Shown here piece by piece: positions 1 to 8,254 of a stretch of 64,000 nucleotides of DNA. The DNA is from Clostridiales bacterium. Its GTDB lineage: Bacteria > Bacillota > Clostridia > Oscillospirales > Oscillospiraceae. Each line of letters opens with the position of its first letter. Position 1 is the first letter of the stretch. The stretch spans positions 1-64,000 of the forward strand of contig JALFRA010000042.1 in assembly GCA_022785125.1 (NCBI GenBank), written 5' to 3'. The notes below the pieces were generated by a model. That model was not told the origin of the DNA and ran no database searches. It saw only the letters and a program-made list of their open reading frames with translations. Made by a program: the position numbers and the translations under genes.

Positions 1-145
1 CATAGATCTCGTCGTCGGCAGCCACCTGATCGATGACCGCGTCCAGATCGCTCAGAACCTGGCTGTTCAGCGCGTTCAGCGCCTCCTGCCGGTCAATGGT
101 CACCACGCCAACGTGGCCCTGCTTTTCCAGCTTCACAAAACTCAT
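1..145 (-). CDS. crt: Enoyl-CoA hydratase/crotonase, N-terminal 48 residues (partial)
   Basis: The reading frame begins with an ATG at 145 and runs off the left edge of the window. It encodes a protein starting MSFVKLEKQGHVGVVTIDR, then a stretch rich in ALN. This is the usual N-terminus of the crotonase fold (VxxxVGVxTLNRPxxxNALN). By family knowledge it hydrates crotonyl-CoA, or works in reverse in butyrate synthesis. It starts 11 bases after the thiolase stop, so it is the next gene of the butyrate operon. The glutamates that activate water lie outside the window. Crotonase superfamily is clear; short-chain enoyl-CoA hydratase rather than another crotonase is inferred from context. Confidence 0.85.
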   Translation of the reverse strand, partial: MSFVKLEKQGHVGVVTIDRQEALNALNSQVLSDLDAVIDQVAADDEIY

Positions 146-156
146 GTCCACAGCCC

Positions 157-1416
157 TCAGCACTTCTCAAACACGGAGGCCACGCCCATGCCGCCGCCGA
201 TGCACAGGGTGGCCAGGCCCCGCTTGGCCTCGGGCCGCTTGAGCATCTCATGCAGCAGGGTAACGATAATGCGGGCGCCGGAAGCGCCTACGGGGTGACC
301 CAGGGCAATGGCGCCGCCGTTGACGTTGACTTTCTCCATGTCGAAGCCCAGCTCACGGGCCACGGCGATGGACTGAGCGGCAAAGGCCTCGTTGGCCTCC
401 ACCAAGTCGATGTCCTCGATGGTCAGCCCGGCCTTGGCCAGGGCCTGACGGGAGGCGGGCACAGGGCCCACGCCCATGATCTTGGGGTCCACGCCCCCCT
501 GGCCCCAGCCGATCAGCTTGGCCATGGGCTTCAGGCCGTACTTCTCCACGGCCTCGCCGGAGGCCAGCACGATGGCGGCGGCGCCGTCGTTGATACCGGA
601 GGAGCTGGCGGCGGTGACCCGCTGGACGTGCTTGCGGGCATCGTCCCCATGGACCTGGGCGGGCTCAAAAGTATGGATGATCTCGTCCTCCACGCCCTCG
701 GGACCGGCGGGGAAAGCCCCCTTCAGCTTGGAGATGCCCTCCACGGTGACCCCGGCCTTGGGGAACTCGTCCACCTTGAACTCCACCATTTCCTTCTTCT
801 TTTTCACCATGACGGGCACGATTTCAGCCGCAAACTTACCGGCGGCCTGGGCAGCCTCGGTCTTCTGCTGGGAGGCGGCGGCAAAGGCGTCCATCTCCTC
901 ACGGGTAATGCCCCACACGTCAGCCACATTCTCAGCGGTGGTGCCCATGTGGTAGTTGTTGTAGGCATCCCACAGGCCATCCTTGATCATGGTGTCCACC
1001 ACCTTCTTGTCGCCCATACGGGCGCCCCAGCGCTCGGCGGGCAGAGCGTAGGGAGCGGCGGACATATTCTCGGTACCGCCGCACACAATGATGTCGGCGT
1101 CACCGGCCAGGATGGTGCGGGCTGCCTCAATCATGGACTTCATGCCGGAGCCGCACACCATGCCCACAGTGTAAGCGGTAACAGAGTAAGGGATGCCGGC
1201 CTTTACGGCCACCTGGCGGGCCACGTTCTGGCCCTGGGCGGCAGTGAGCACGTTGCCGAACATGACCTCGTCCACCTGCTCGGGCTTTACACCGGCCCGG
1301 TGCAGGGCCTCCTTCACCACGATGGCGCCCAGCTCCACGGAAGAGGTGTTGGTGAGAGAGCCGCCGAAGGAACCCATGGCAGTACGGCAGCAGTTAACCA
1401 CATACAATTCTTTCAT
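157..1416 (-). CDS. thlA: Acetyl-CoA C-acetyltransferase (thiolase)
   Basis: This 419-residue thiolase condenses two acetyl-CoA into acetoacetyl-CoA, the first step of butyrate synthesis. The nucleophilic Cys lies at about residue 88 in VCGSGMKS. The other active-site blocks are NEAFAAQ, the His in GGAIALGHPVGASGAR, and the C-terminal CIGGGMG. The ATG at 1416 follows an AGGAGG at about 1421-1427; in-frame codons further upstream lack a better site. Typical bacterial biosynthetic thiolases are about 390-395 residues. The extra length lies at about 236-266, between the LKGAF and SSGINDGAA blocks, where the family normally has a short turn. It sits between etfA and crt in the same operon. Confidence 0.96.
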   Translation of the reverse strand: MKELYVVNCCRTAMGSFGGSLTNTSSVELGAIVVKEALHRAGVKPEQVDEVMFGNVLTAAQGQNVARQVAVKAGIPYSVTAYTVGMVCGSGMKSMIEAARTILAGDADIIVCGGTENMSAAPYALPAERWGARMGDKKVVDTMIKDGLWDAYNNYHMGTTAENVADVWGITREEMDAFAAASQQKTEAAQAAGKFAAEIVPVMVKKKKEMVEFKVDEFPKAGVTVEGISKLKGAFPAGPEGVEDEIIHTFEPAQVHGDDARKHVQRVTAASSSGINDGAAAIVLASGEAVEKYGLKPMAKLIGWGQGGVDPKIMGVGPVPASRQALAKAGLTIEDIDLVEANEAFAAQSIAVARELGFDMEKVNVNGGAIALGHPVGASGARIIVTLLHEMLKRPEAKRGLATLCIGGGMGVASVFEKC

Positions 1417-1458
1417 AATGATCCTCCTGACAATTCTTATCATCCCGCGCAAATGCGC

Positions 1459-2442
1459 TCATCGGTTTTTCCATGCTTCCACAAAGGGCGGAAGGACCTG
1501 GTAGAGATCGCCCTCCACTCCATAGTCGGCCACCTGAAAAATAGGGGCTCTGGGGTCTTTGTTGATGGCCACGATCACATCCGACCCGCTCATCCCGGCC
1601 AGATGCTGCATGGCCCCTGAGATACCGCAGGCGATGTACAGCCGTGGGGCCACGGTCTTTCCGGTCTGTCCCACCTGGTGGGCATGGGAGATCCATCCCA
1701 GGTCCACCGCCGCACGGGAGGCCGCCACCTGGGCCCCCAATATTTTAGCCGCCTCACGGAGCAGGTCAAAGCCTTTGGGACCGCCCAGTCCCCGCCCACC
1801 GGCAAGGATGATCTCAGCCCCCTCCAGATCCACTTTATCCTGTACTGCGGCTCTGATCTGATGGGCGACACGCAGCGGAGAGGGCGGCACATGGATGGTT
1901 TCCCGCACCACAGTGGGAGGGGGGGCTTCAAAAAAAGCGGCCGCACGGCGGAAGGCTCCGGGACGCACAGTCCCGATCTGGGGCAGGCCGGGACCGCAGA
2001 TCTGAGTCACCATCTGCTTGCCGCCCAGCACCGGCCGGGTGAAGAGAACGCTGCCGGTATCGGCTGCCTCCAGCGCCACCGCATCCTGAGCCAGGCCCAC
2101 TTTCAGGGCCGCGGCCACCGCCGCGGCCAGCTCCCGCCCGGTCTGATCGGCGGAAAACAGGATCACCGCGGGCCGGTGACGCTCCACCAGAATACCCAGG
2201 GCGGCGGCATATACGTCCGTCTGATAGACCGCGTATTCTTCCCCCTCCACCGCCACGATCTTATCCACGCCGGACCCGACGGCGGCTCCAAGCAACTCGT
2301 CCACCGCCCCGCCTATGGCTACCGCGGTCAGGCTCCCGCCCAGCCGCTGGGCCAGCGTTCTCCCCGGAGTGACCAGTTCCAGCCCGGTACAGGACCCGTC
2401 AACGTCTTCCAGCCAGATCCAGACATCCTGCTTTCCTTCCAT
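1459..2442 (-). CDS. etfA: Electron transfer flavoprotein subunit alpha
   Basis: EtfA of 327 residues. The N-terminal half is the alpha/beta domain I. The C-terminal half carries the FAD-binding domain, with the recognisable AGGRGLGG, GWISHAHQVGQTGKTV, and IACGISGAMQHLAGM blocks. With EtfB it carries electrons for the acyl-CoA dehydrogenase. In butyrate formers this complex bifurcates electrons from NADH to crotonyl-CoA and ferredoxin. The ATG at 2442 is preceded by GAGGAGGTGGGCAAC. It starts 13 bases after etfB and is followed by the thiolase. Confidence 0.96.
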   Translation of the reverse strand: MEGKQDVWIWLEDVDGSCTGLELVTPGRTLAQRLGGSLTAVAIGGAVDELLGAAVGSGVDKIVAVEGEEYAVYQTDVYAAALGILVERHRPAVILFSADQTGRELAAAVAAALKVGLAQDAVALEAADTGSVLFTRPVLGGKQMVTQICGPGLPQIGTVRPGAFRRAAAFFEAPPPTVVRETIHVPPSPLRVAHQIRAAVQDKVDLEGAEIILAGGRGLGGPKGFDLLREAAKILGAQVAASRAAVDLGWISHAHQVGQTGKTVAPRLYIACGISGAMQHLAGMSGSDVIVAINKDPRAPIFQVADYGVEGDLYQVLPPFVEAWKNR

Positions 2443-2455
2443 GTTGCCCACCTCC

Positions 2456-3253
2456 TCAAAGTACCCTGGCCCGCTCCAGCCCATGCAGCAGCTCCAGTGC
2501 CGCCGCCTCGCCGGAAGATGCGCTGATCCGCACGGCATCCGCCTTCGCGGTGGGCGCAAAGCGCTTTATGGTATGCACCCGTGCCCCCGCCCGGCCAACG
2601 GCGGTCAGATCCACAGCGGACAGGTCTTTTTTGTGGAGCACGGGCACTTCCATCTCCACAGCCATCATATTGCGTAAAATCGTTGGATAGCGCAGGGGGT
2701 GGTCAGACCGGGTCACCAGCGCCACACTGCCCCAGGGCGCCTCCACCGTCTGGACGCCCCGACCGGTCTCCCGTTCCAGGCGGAAACCGCCGTCGGCAGG
2801 GATAGCCGCAAGCACACCGCCCACCGCGGGGCGTCTCAGCGCCTCAGCCAGAGAGGGGCCGGTAAGTCCGCTGCCCATATCGGCCGACTGCTGTCCGCAG
2901 AGGATCAGGTCAAAGGTCCGCCCCCGGCGGCGTTCCAGCTCCTCAGCCGCCGCCGCCAGGATCATGCCTTTGGCCACCGGGTCGGAGCCTTCAAAGTCCG
3001 GGTCCCGGACCAGCATGACCTCCTCCCCCGCCACGGAATACCCGCTGCGCAGCGCCTCCTCTCCATCCAGAGAGAGCAGGGTGATGGAGCAGTTGGAGCA
3101 GCCGTCCTGTATCCGCGCGGCAGCCTCCAGAGCGTACCCGTCCAGCGTGCTGATGACCTGCTCCACATGGTCGGGAAAGGCCACCCCCACCTCCGGGTCC
3201 GGCACCCCCGCCGCCAGATCAGGTACTTGCTTGAGACAGACCAACAGATCCAT
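2456..3253 (-). CDS. etfB: Electron transfer flavoprotein subunit beta
   Basis: EtfB of 265 residues, beginning MDLLVCLKQVPD, the standard N-terminus of the family. It also carries the AMP-binding-type segment LILCGQQSADMGSGLTGPSLAE. It pairs with EtfA. I chose the ATG at 3253 because it matches the family start. An in-frame ATG at 3271, immediately after the upstream stop, would add six residues (MGRGSD) but has no ribosome-binding site. It sits between the metallo-beta-lactamase-fold gene and etfA. Confidence 0.95.
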   Translation of the reverse strand: MDLLVCLKQVPDLAAGVPDPEVGVAFPDHVEQVISTLDGYALEAAARIQDGCSNCSITLLSLDGEEALRSGYSVAGEEVMLVRDPDFEGSDPVAKGMILAAAAEELERRRGRTFDLILCGQQSADMGSGLTGPSLAEALRRPAVGGVLAAIPADGGFRLERETGRGVQTVEAPWGSVALVTRSDHPLRYPTILRNMMAVEMEVPVLHKKDLSAVDLTAVGRAGARVHTIKRFAPTAKADAVRISASSGEAAALELLHGLERARVL

Positions 3254-3271
3254 ATCCGATCCACGCCCCAT

Positions 3272-4315
3272 TCACTTTGGGCTCACGCGGCCCTCAAAAT
3301 AGGCCCGGATGGCGGCGGCGATGTCCACCGGCTGGCCGGGCAGGTAGGCGGATACGCCCGCTCGCTCCTCTCTGCGGAGGGCCCCCAGCTCGGTCAGACA
3401 GGCCAGATGGGTCATGGCCTCGCCTACGGCAAACCACTTCTGTCCCGAGGGGAAGTCCTCCCAGCCCTTGGCCCGGATGGACCAGGTCATTCGCTTGGCC
3501 ACCTCATAGCCGCTGATGCCAGGCTGGTCCGTCACAATACCCACCACTTCCTCCAGGCGGACCTGGTGGTGGCGGAGCAGGCTTTCGATCCGCCCCTGCA
3601 GATCCGTGTTGGTGGCCCGGTGGCCGGGCAGGCAGAGGTCCACCTTCAGCTTGGCGATCTTACCCAGGCTGACAAAGTAGGTGGCCAGCGGGTTTTGCAG
3701 CTCCTCCCAGATGGAGATGTTGGGGGTGATGTCAAAGAGGACGTGGTCGCCGGTGAAGAGTACCCCCTTCTCCTCCCAGAAGAGGCAGGTATGGCCGGGG
3801 GTATGTCCAGGGGTGAAGATTCCCTTCAGCCGGATACCCCCCACCTGGATCTCCCCGCCGTCCTCCACCGGAATGGCCTCCAGAACACAGTCCGGCCGGT
3901 ATTTCCGGCCCGGATTGTTCTCCTTGACCACGGCCAGCTCCTCAGGCGGGAAACCCTCGTTCAGAAAGCGCAGCGCCTGATTCCCCCAGCCGTCGGGGTG
4001 GGTCAGGAACCGGTTCATCCCCGCGTTGTCTACGGGATTCATGTAGATCCGGCTGTTTCTGCCCGATACCTGGCTGGCCAGGCCCACATGGTCGGAGTGC
4101 AGATGGGTGAGAAAGAGGTCGGTGCGCTCCATGTCCAGCCCCAGCTCACGGATGCCTCCCTGAAGCGCCTCCAGGCACTCCGGCCGATTAAAGCCGGTGT
4201 CGATGAGCAGATTTCTGCCTTCTCCGCAGATGACGTAGCTGTTCAGTTCCCGCAGGGGGTTCTGAGGCAGCGTTACTCCAATGCGATAGACCCCGTCGCG
4301 GATCTGTTCTACCAT
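3272..4315 (-). CDS. Metallo-beta-lactamase-fold hydrolase in the butyrate operon
   Basis: A 347-residue MBL-fold protein. The metal motif THLHSDH lies at about residues 70-76 (H71, H73, D75, H76). Later metal ligands are seen in the TPGHTPGHT region, the TGDHVLFD strand and CLPGH. The C-terminal 100 residues look like the winged-helix-type tail found in many MBL hydrolases. The ATG at 4315 follows AGGAGCGAAAGGA. It lies between acyl-CoA dehydrogenase and etfB, spaced as an operon member. A thioesterase or glyoxalase-II-like role towards CoA or thioester metabolites is possible but only inferred from location. The substrate cannot be read from the sequence. Confidence 0.85.
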   Translation of the reverse strand: MVEQIRDGVYRIGVTLPQNPLRELNSYVICGEGRNLLIDTGFNRPECLEALQGGIRELGLDMERTDLFLTHLHSDHVGLASQVSGRNSRIYMNPVDNAGMNRFLTHPDGWGNQALRFLNEGFPPEELAVVKENNPGRKYRPDCVLEAIPVEDGGEIQVGGIRLKGIFTPGHTPGHTCLFWEEKGVLFTGDHVLFDITPNISIWEELQNPLATYFVSLGKIAKLKVDLCLPGHRATNTDLQGRIESLLRHHQVRLEEVVGIVTDQPGISGYEVAKRMTWSIRAKGWEDFPSGQKWFAVGEAMTHLACLTELGALRREERAGVSAYLPGQPVDIAAAIRAYFEGRVSPK

Positions 4316-4338
4316 GTTCCTTTCGCTCCTTTTGCACC

Positions 4339-4376
4339 GGCCAATGCCCAACACCGGCCGGTGTTGGGCATTGGCC
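4339..4376. repeat. Perfect 38-bp palindrome between acd and the MBL gene
   Basis: Two 19-base arms (GGCCAATGCCCAACACCGG and its exact complement) abut with no spacer. In the direction of transcription it lies about 10 bases after the acyl-CoA dehydrogenase stop and is not followed by a T run. It is therefore not a standard intrinsic terminator. It could stabilise or process the operon mRNA, or be a DNA-level element. Confidence 0.85.
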
Positions 4377-4386
4377 ACCATTGTTT

Positions 4387-5529
4387 TTACTTAAACAGCT
4401 TGCCGGAGAGGATCAGCTTCTGGATCTCGTTGCTGCCCTCATAGATCTGGGTGATCTTGGCGTCGCGCATCATGCGCTCCACATGGTACTCCTTCATGAA
4501 GCCGTTGCCGCCCAGCATCTGGACCGCCTCGGTGGTGACGTGCATGGCGGCGTCGGTGCACACCAGCTTGGCCTTGGCGGCGGACTCGGTGTAGGGGCGG
4601 CCCTCCTGCTTATCCAGGGCGGCCTTGTAGAGCATATACTTGGCCTGCTCGATCTGCACCTGCATATCCACCATGCGGAAGGCCAGGTTCTGCTGCTTGG
4701 CAATGGGCTTGCCGAACTGCTCCCGCTCCATCATGTACTTGCGGGCGATCTCAAAGGCGCCCTCGGCAATACCCAGGCCCTGGGCTGCCACACCGATGCG
4801 GCCGCCGTCCAGGGACTTCATGGCCAGCGCGAAGCCCTTGCCGGGCTCAGCCACCATGTTGTACTCGGGCACGCGGCAGTTGTCGAAATACAGTTCGCAC
4901 ACGGCGGCGCTGCGGATACCCATGGTGTTGTGGCGCTTGCCCTGCTCAAAGCCCGGGGTGCCCTTGGGCACCATGAAGCAGGCCATGCCCTTGGTGCCGG
5001 GTGCCACATCGGTGGTGGTGAACACCACAAAGTAGTCGGACACAGGGCCGTTGGTGATGAAGCACTTGGAGCCGTTGATGACCCACTCGTCGCCGTCCTT
5101 CACGGCAATGGTCTTGCACCCGGCGGCGTCGGAGCCGGCGTTGGGCTCGGTGAGGGCAAAAGAACCCAAGGCCTTACCGGAGGCCACGGGACGGATGAAC
5201 TCCGCCTTCTTCTCGGCGGGCAGGTCGGAATTCATGATCACGCCGCAGAACAGAGAAGTGGACACGGAGTAGGTGATGCCCATGGAGGCGTCCACCTTGG
5301 AGATCTCCTCCAGAGAGACGATGTAGGACAGATAGTCGCCGCCCTGGCCGCCCATCTCCACAGGATAGGGAATGCCGATCAGGCCCATACGGCCCATCTC
5401 GTCATACAGGTCCCGGGGAAACTCAGCGGTGGCGTCCCGGGTCAGGATATCCTTGGCCAGGGTGTTCTCAGCAAAATCACGGGCGATCTTCTGGGCGTTC
5501 AGCTGGTTCTGAGTCAGTTCAAAGTTCAT
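4387..5529 (-). CDS. bcd: Short-chain acyl-CoA (butyryl-CoA) dehydrogenase
   Basis: A 380-residue flavoprotein of the acyl-CoA dehydrogenase family, full length. Visible blocks are FALTEPNAGSDA (flavin/substrate contact), the GxxRxxAA-type helix at GGRIGVAAQGLG, AVQMLGGNGFMKEY, and the C-terminal IYEGSNEIQ holding the catalytic glutamate. With the linked EtfBA it would reduce crotonyl-CoA to butyryl-CoA. The ATG at 5529 has GGGAGAGT just upstream and matches the family start (MNFELTQNQ). It is the first gene of the operon in the window. No 3-hydroxybutyryl-CoA dehydrogenase is present here; it may follow crt beyond the left edge. Confidence 0.93.
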   Translation of the reverse strand: MNFELTQNQLNAQKIARDFAENTLAKDILTRDATAEFPRDLYDEMGRMGLIGIPYPVEMGGQGGDYLSYIVSLEEISKVDASMGITYSVSTSLFCGVIMNSDLPAEKKAEFIRPVASGKALGSFALTEPNAGSDAAGCKTIAVKDGDEWVINGSKCFITNGPVSDYFVVFTTTDVAPGTKGMACFMVPKGTPGFEQGKRHNTMGIRSAAVCELYFDNCRVPEYNMVAEPGKGFALAMKSLDGGRIGVAAQGLGIAEGAFEIARKYMMEREQFGKPIAKQQNLAFRMVDMQVQIEQAKYMLYKAALDKQEGRPYTESAAKAKLVCTDAAMHVTTEAVQMLGGNGFMKEYHVERMMRDAKITQIYEGSNEIQKLILSGKLFK

Positions 5530-5583
5530 GGATACTCTCCCTTTCTTTATCGTAATATTGCCGAAGTACGCATTGACTCTCGC

Positions 5584-5613
5584 TGTATAACAGTTTAGCA
5601 AAGCGTGTGCCAC
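5584..5613 (-). promoter_or_regulatory. Candidate promoter of the butyrate operon
   Basis: Reading the minus strand, GTGGCA (4 of 6 to the -35 consensus) is followed after 18 bases by TATACA (-10). This would give a leader of roughly 50 bases before the bcd start. It is a moderate match only. Confidence 0.35.
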
Positions 5614-5688
5614 ATTCTCCCTCCACAGTACTTCTTTACGATATTTCGGCTTACGGGTTGAGATATCCCCCATATATCCCTCTGTTTT

Positions 5689-5877
5689 TTACTGCTTATT
5701 TCCTTTTTTAGCTGATTTGGATATGGCACGAATCCCCTTTAGGGCACCGACAATGAACCAAAACTCGCTCTGCTGTTTCCAAAGTTGATTCACCCGTCCC
5801 GTAGTTTCACCTTTATGACCACACGCACCACGGAAATGAGGCTCTGCCCCCATTGGTGGGCAGAGCCTCATTTCCAC
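5689..5877 (-). other. 62-codon frame of uncertain coding status, possibly part of a dispersed element
   Basis: The 338 bases between bcd and queG hold this frame, which starts inside the queG stop-codon hairpin and ends KSAKKGNKQ. It overlaps the queG end by 10 bases and has no ribosome-binding site. The central part (NQLWKQQSEFWFIVGALKGI) reads like translated non-coding repeat rather than a folded domain. I do not recognise a family. It may be the transcribed edge of a lineage-specific intergenic repeat. No second copy is visible in this window. Confidence 0.25.
5832..5875 (-). terminator. 18-bp stem hairpin over the queG stop codon
   Basis: The arms GGAAATGAGGCTCTGCCC and its perfect complement are separated by 8 bases. 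The queG stop codon lies inside one arm. There is no T run after it on the minus strand, so termination is uncertain. It could be an mRNA 3'-end or stability element. Confidence 0.5.
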
Positions 5878-6686
5878 TCCAGATTGCGCCGCAGGGGGGC
5901 GGGCCCCCGCCAGGCAAAGGCCCGGTCGCCGTACTTCTCCCGGAAGGTCCGGTTGGTGAGTCCCTCCAGGTCGGCCCGGTCCAGGGTATCCACCAGTCCC
6001 TCTCGAAACTCAGGCAGAGGGGATAGGGCGGGATGGGCGTTGTAAGGGCACACCCGCTGGCAGGTATCGCACCCCCAGATCAGGGAGTGGGCCTTCACCA
6101 GAGCCTCCTCTTCCCCGGTCAGCTCCCCTTTCTTCTGGGTCAGTTCGGACAGACAGCGGGACAGGTCCACCCCATTCTCCCCCAGAGCGCCGCCGGGGCA
6201 GGCGCTCAGACACTTGCCGCAGCCCACACAGTTGGCGGACGGAGTGCGGGGCGGCAGGTCCAACTCCACGTCGGTAAGGATGGTGCCCAGGAACACATAG
6301 CTGCCGTAGGGGGGCAAAATCATCAGACCGTTTTTCCCTCGCAGGCCGATGCCGCACCGCCAGGCCGCCTGCCGTTCCGGCAGAGGGGAGTTGTCGGCGG
6401 CAGGCAAAAACGCCCTATTTTCGTATTTATCTCGCAAAATATCACAGATCGTATTCAGCTTTTCGGTGACGGCCTGATGATAATCCCGCCCCCGGGCGTA
6501 GAGGGACAGGTTTCCGGGCCGGTCCCCGGCGTAGTAGGGGAAGGCGGCCACCAGCACGGTGCGGGGATTGGGGCACAGCTGTTCTGCCTTTGCGATGGCC
6601 TCGGGGGTCATGTCCTCCGCCAGTTCTGAAAACGGCAAGCCGCCCCAGGCGGCGGCGCCTGCGGCGGCAAAAGCCTTATTCAGCAT
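5868..6686 (-). CDS. queG: Epoxyqueuosine reductase QueG
   Basis: A 272-residue protein, short for QueG (often 300-380) but with both parts. The N-terminal DUF1730-type domain has the segment DNSPLPERQAAW...GKNGLMI at about 98-123. The C-terminal ferredoxin-like part has two 4Fe-4S motifs, CVGCGKCLSAC (153-163) and CDTCQRVC (206-213). QueG is a cobalamin-dependent enzyme that makes queuosine in tRNA, cytoplasmic. The ATG at 6686 overlaps the Mur-ligase stop by 11 bases, indicating translational coupling. A cobalamin transporter with a B12 riboswitch is found later in the window. Confidence 0.88.
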   Translation of the reverse strand: MLNKAFAAAGAAAWGGLPFSELAEDMTPEAIAKAEQLCPNPRTVLVAAFPYYAGDRPGNLSLYARGRDYHQAVTEKLNTICDILRDKYENRAFLPAADNSPLPERQAAWRCGIGLRGKNGLMILPPYGSYVFLGTILTDVELDLPPRTPSANCVGCGKCLSACPGGALGENGVDLSRCLSELTQKKGELTGEEEALVKAHSLIWGCDTCQRVCPYNAHPALSPLPEFREGLVDTLDRADLEGLTNRTFREKYGDRAFAWRGPAPLRRNLEWK

Positions 6687-8208
6687 GGTCACGATCGTAC
6701 TTGTCCAGGGCCTGCCGGGCCAGCACCCCGTCGGGGATGCAGGGCTCGGGGCCGTTCTTCCGCTTCTGGAAGATCTCGCAGCCCTTGCCCGCCAGCAGCA
6801 CCACGGCGGGGCGCTGGGCCTCCAGGATGGCGGTCTCCACCGCCCGCTCCCGGTTAGGAATGACGGTGTAGTCCTTGTTCCATCGCTTGAGGAACACGCC
6901 GATGTCGGCACAGATGTCCTCCACCTCCTCGGGGCCGGGATCGTCCTCGGTGAGGATGACCCGGTGGGCCCACTCACCGGCGGCATTGCCCATGCCCTCC
7001 CGGCGGTCGATGCCCTTGCCGCCGGTGCAGCCGAAAAGCACCGTCAGCTGCCGGTCGGGATACTCCGTCCGGACGGACCGCAGGGCGTTCTGCAAGCTCA
7101 TGCCGTTGTGGGAGTAGTCCACAATGACGGAGATCTGGTTGTCGGCGCTGACATAGTGCTCCATACGGCCGGGGACGAAAGCATTCACCAGACCCTCTTC
7201 CACCGTCTTTTGGGGGATGCCGTAGGCCTCGGCCACCGCCACAGCGGCCAGAGCGTTCTCCACGTTGAACAGGCCGGGGGTGGAGATGGCCAGCTCTCCC
7301 TCGTACCGGGGGGTACGGACGTGAAAGGCGATCTGGTTCCCCTCCTTGCGGACGTTGGTGCCGTATACCGCGGCGGCGGGGTCCTTCTGGGAGAAGGTAA
7401 TGACCTTCTCACACCGGGCGGCGGCCTGGGCCACCTCAGGGGCGTGATCGCAGTCCATGGAAATACAGGCAGTTTTCGCCTGCCGGAAAATCAACAGTTT
7501 GGATTGGAGATAGTCCTCCAGATCGGGGTGCTCCACCGGGGAGATGTGGTCCTCGCCGATGTTGAGGAATACGGCGCAGGACAGGTCCACTCCGATGACC
7601 CGGCCATACTTCAGGGCCTGGGAGGATACCTCCATGGTGAGGTAGTCCGCCCCGGCGGTGACTGCATTGGACAGGTGTCGCTGCAGGTCCAGGGGCTCCG
7701 GGGTGGTCAGCTTGGCGGTTTTGCGCTCCAGGCCGTCGTCGGTGACGATAGTGGAGAGCAAGGCGCTCTCCCGGTGGCCCTGGGCAGCCAGCCAGGTGTC
7801 CACGATGGACTTGATATAGTAGGCCGTGGTAGTCTTGCCCTTGGTGCCGGTGATGCCGGTGATGGTCAGCTTGCCGGAGGGGTGGCCGTAGGCCAGATCG
7901 GCCAGCAGGCCCATGGCCTGCCGGATGTCGGTGACCCGCAGGCAGGGCAGGGGCACGTCGGGATAGGGGATCTCGCTGACATACACGAAGGCACCCTTGT
8001 CCATGGCCTGGCGCAGGTAGTCCTCCTTGAACTTGGCCCCCTTGCAGAGGAAGAGGGTATGGGGAATCACCACCTGGGAGTCGCAGGACACCAGGGCCAC
8101 CGGGGCAGTCAGGTCGGCGTGAACCGGCCCCTTGTCGGCCAGCAGGTCATGGCGCAGCAGCAGCTGCACATAGTCGCCCAGAGGGCGGCGGAAATCGGTC
8201 ATAGTCAT
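6676..8208 (-). CDS. MurE-like Mur ligase family protein
   Basis: A 510-residue Mur ligase. It has the N-terminal UDP-binding-type domain, the ATP P-loop ITGTKGKTTT at about 119-128, the EVSSQAL strand and the C-terminal ligase domain. MurE joins a diamino acid to UDP-MurNAc-Ala-Glu. In canonical MurE the diamino-acid pocket has DNPR (mDAP) or DNPA (Lys). Here the equivalent block reads TEDDPGPEE, so substrate specificity cannot be assumed. VDYSHNGMSL replaces the usual DYAHTPD. Two in-frame ATGs (8208 and 8202) are possible starts. It is located in a cluster with a racemase and a D-aspartate-ligase-like ATP-grasp enzyme. It could be the cell's MurE or a paralogue for a special peptide. Confidence 0.82.
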   Translation of the reverse strand: MTMTDFRRPLGDYVQLLLRHDLLADKGPVHADLTAPVALVSCDSQVVIPHTLFLCKGAKFKEDYLRQAMDKGAFVYVSEIPYPDVPLPCLRVTDIRQAMGLLADLAYGHPSGKLTITGITGTKGKTTTAYYIKSIVDTWLAAQGHRESALLSTIVTDDGLERKTAKLTTPEPLDLQRHLSNAVTAGADYLTMEVSSQALKYGRVIGVDLSCAVFLNIGEDHISPVEHPDLEDYLQSKLLIFRQAKTACISMDCDHAPEVAQAAARCEKVITFSQKDPAAAVYGTNVRKEGNQIAFHVRTPRYEGELAISTPGLFNVENALAAVAVAEAYGIPQKTVEEGLVNAFVPGRMEHYVSADNQISVIVDYSHNGMSLQNALRSVRTEYPDRQLTVLFGCTGGKGIDRREGMGNAAGEWAHRVILTEDDPGPEEVEDICADIGVFLKRWNKDYTVIPNRERAVETAILEAQRPAVVLLAGKGCEIFQKRKNGPEPCIPDGVLARQALDKYDRDHAE

Positions 8209-8227
8209 TCACCACCAGAAACTTGTA

Positions 8228-8249
8228 GGGCCGATGTCGCCATCGGCCC
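8228..8249. repeat. Intergenic hairpin, short relative of the GTAGGGG repeat
   Basis: GGGCCGATG and its complement are separated by TCGC, preceded by TGTA. It lies in the 46 bases between the racemase stop and the Mur ligase start. It resembles the GTAGGGGCG repeats at 10587, 15280, 36890 and 41997. Confidence 0.6.
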
Positions 8250-8254
8250 ATTGC

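Noticed and set aside
4339-4376. Terminator of bcd
   Set aside because: No T run follows in the direction of transcription and the operon continues.
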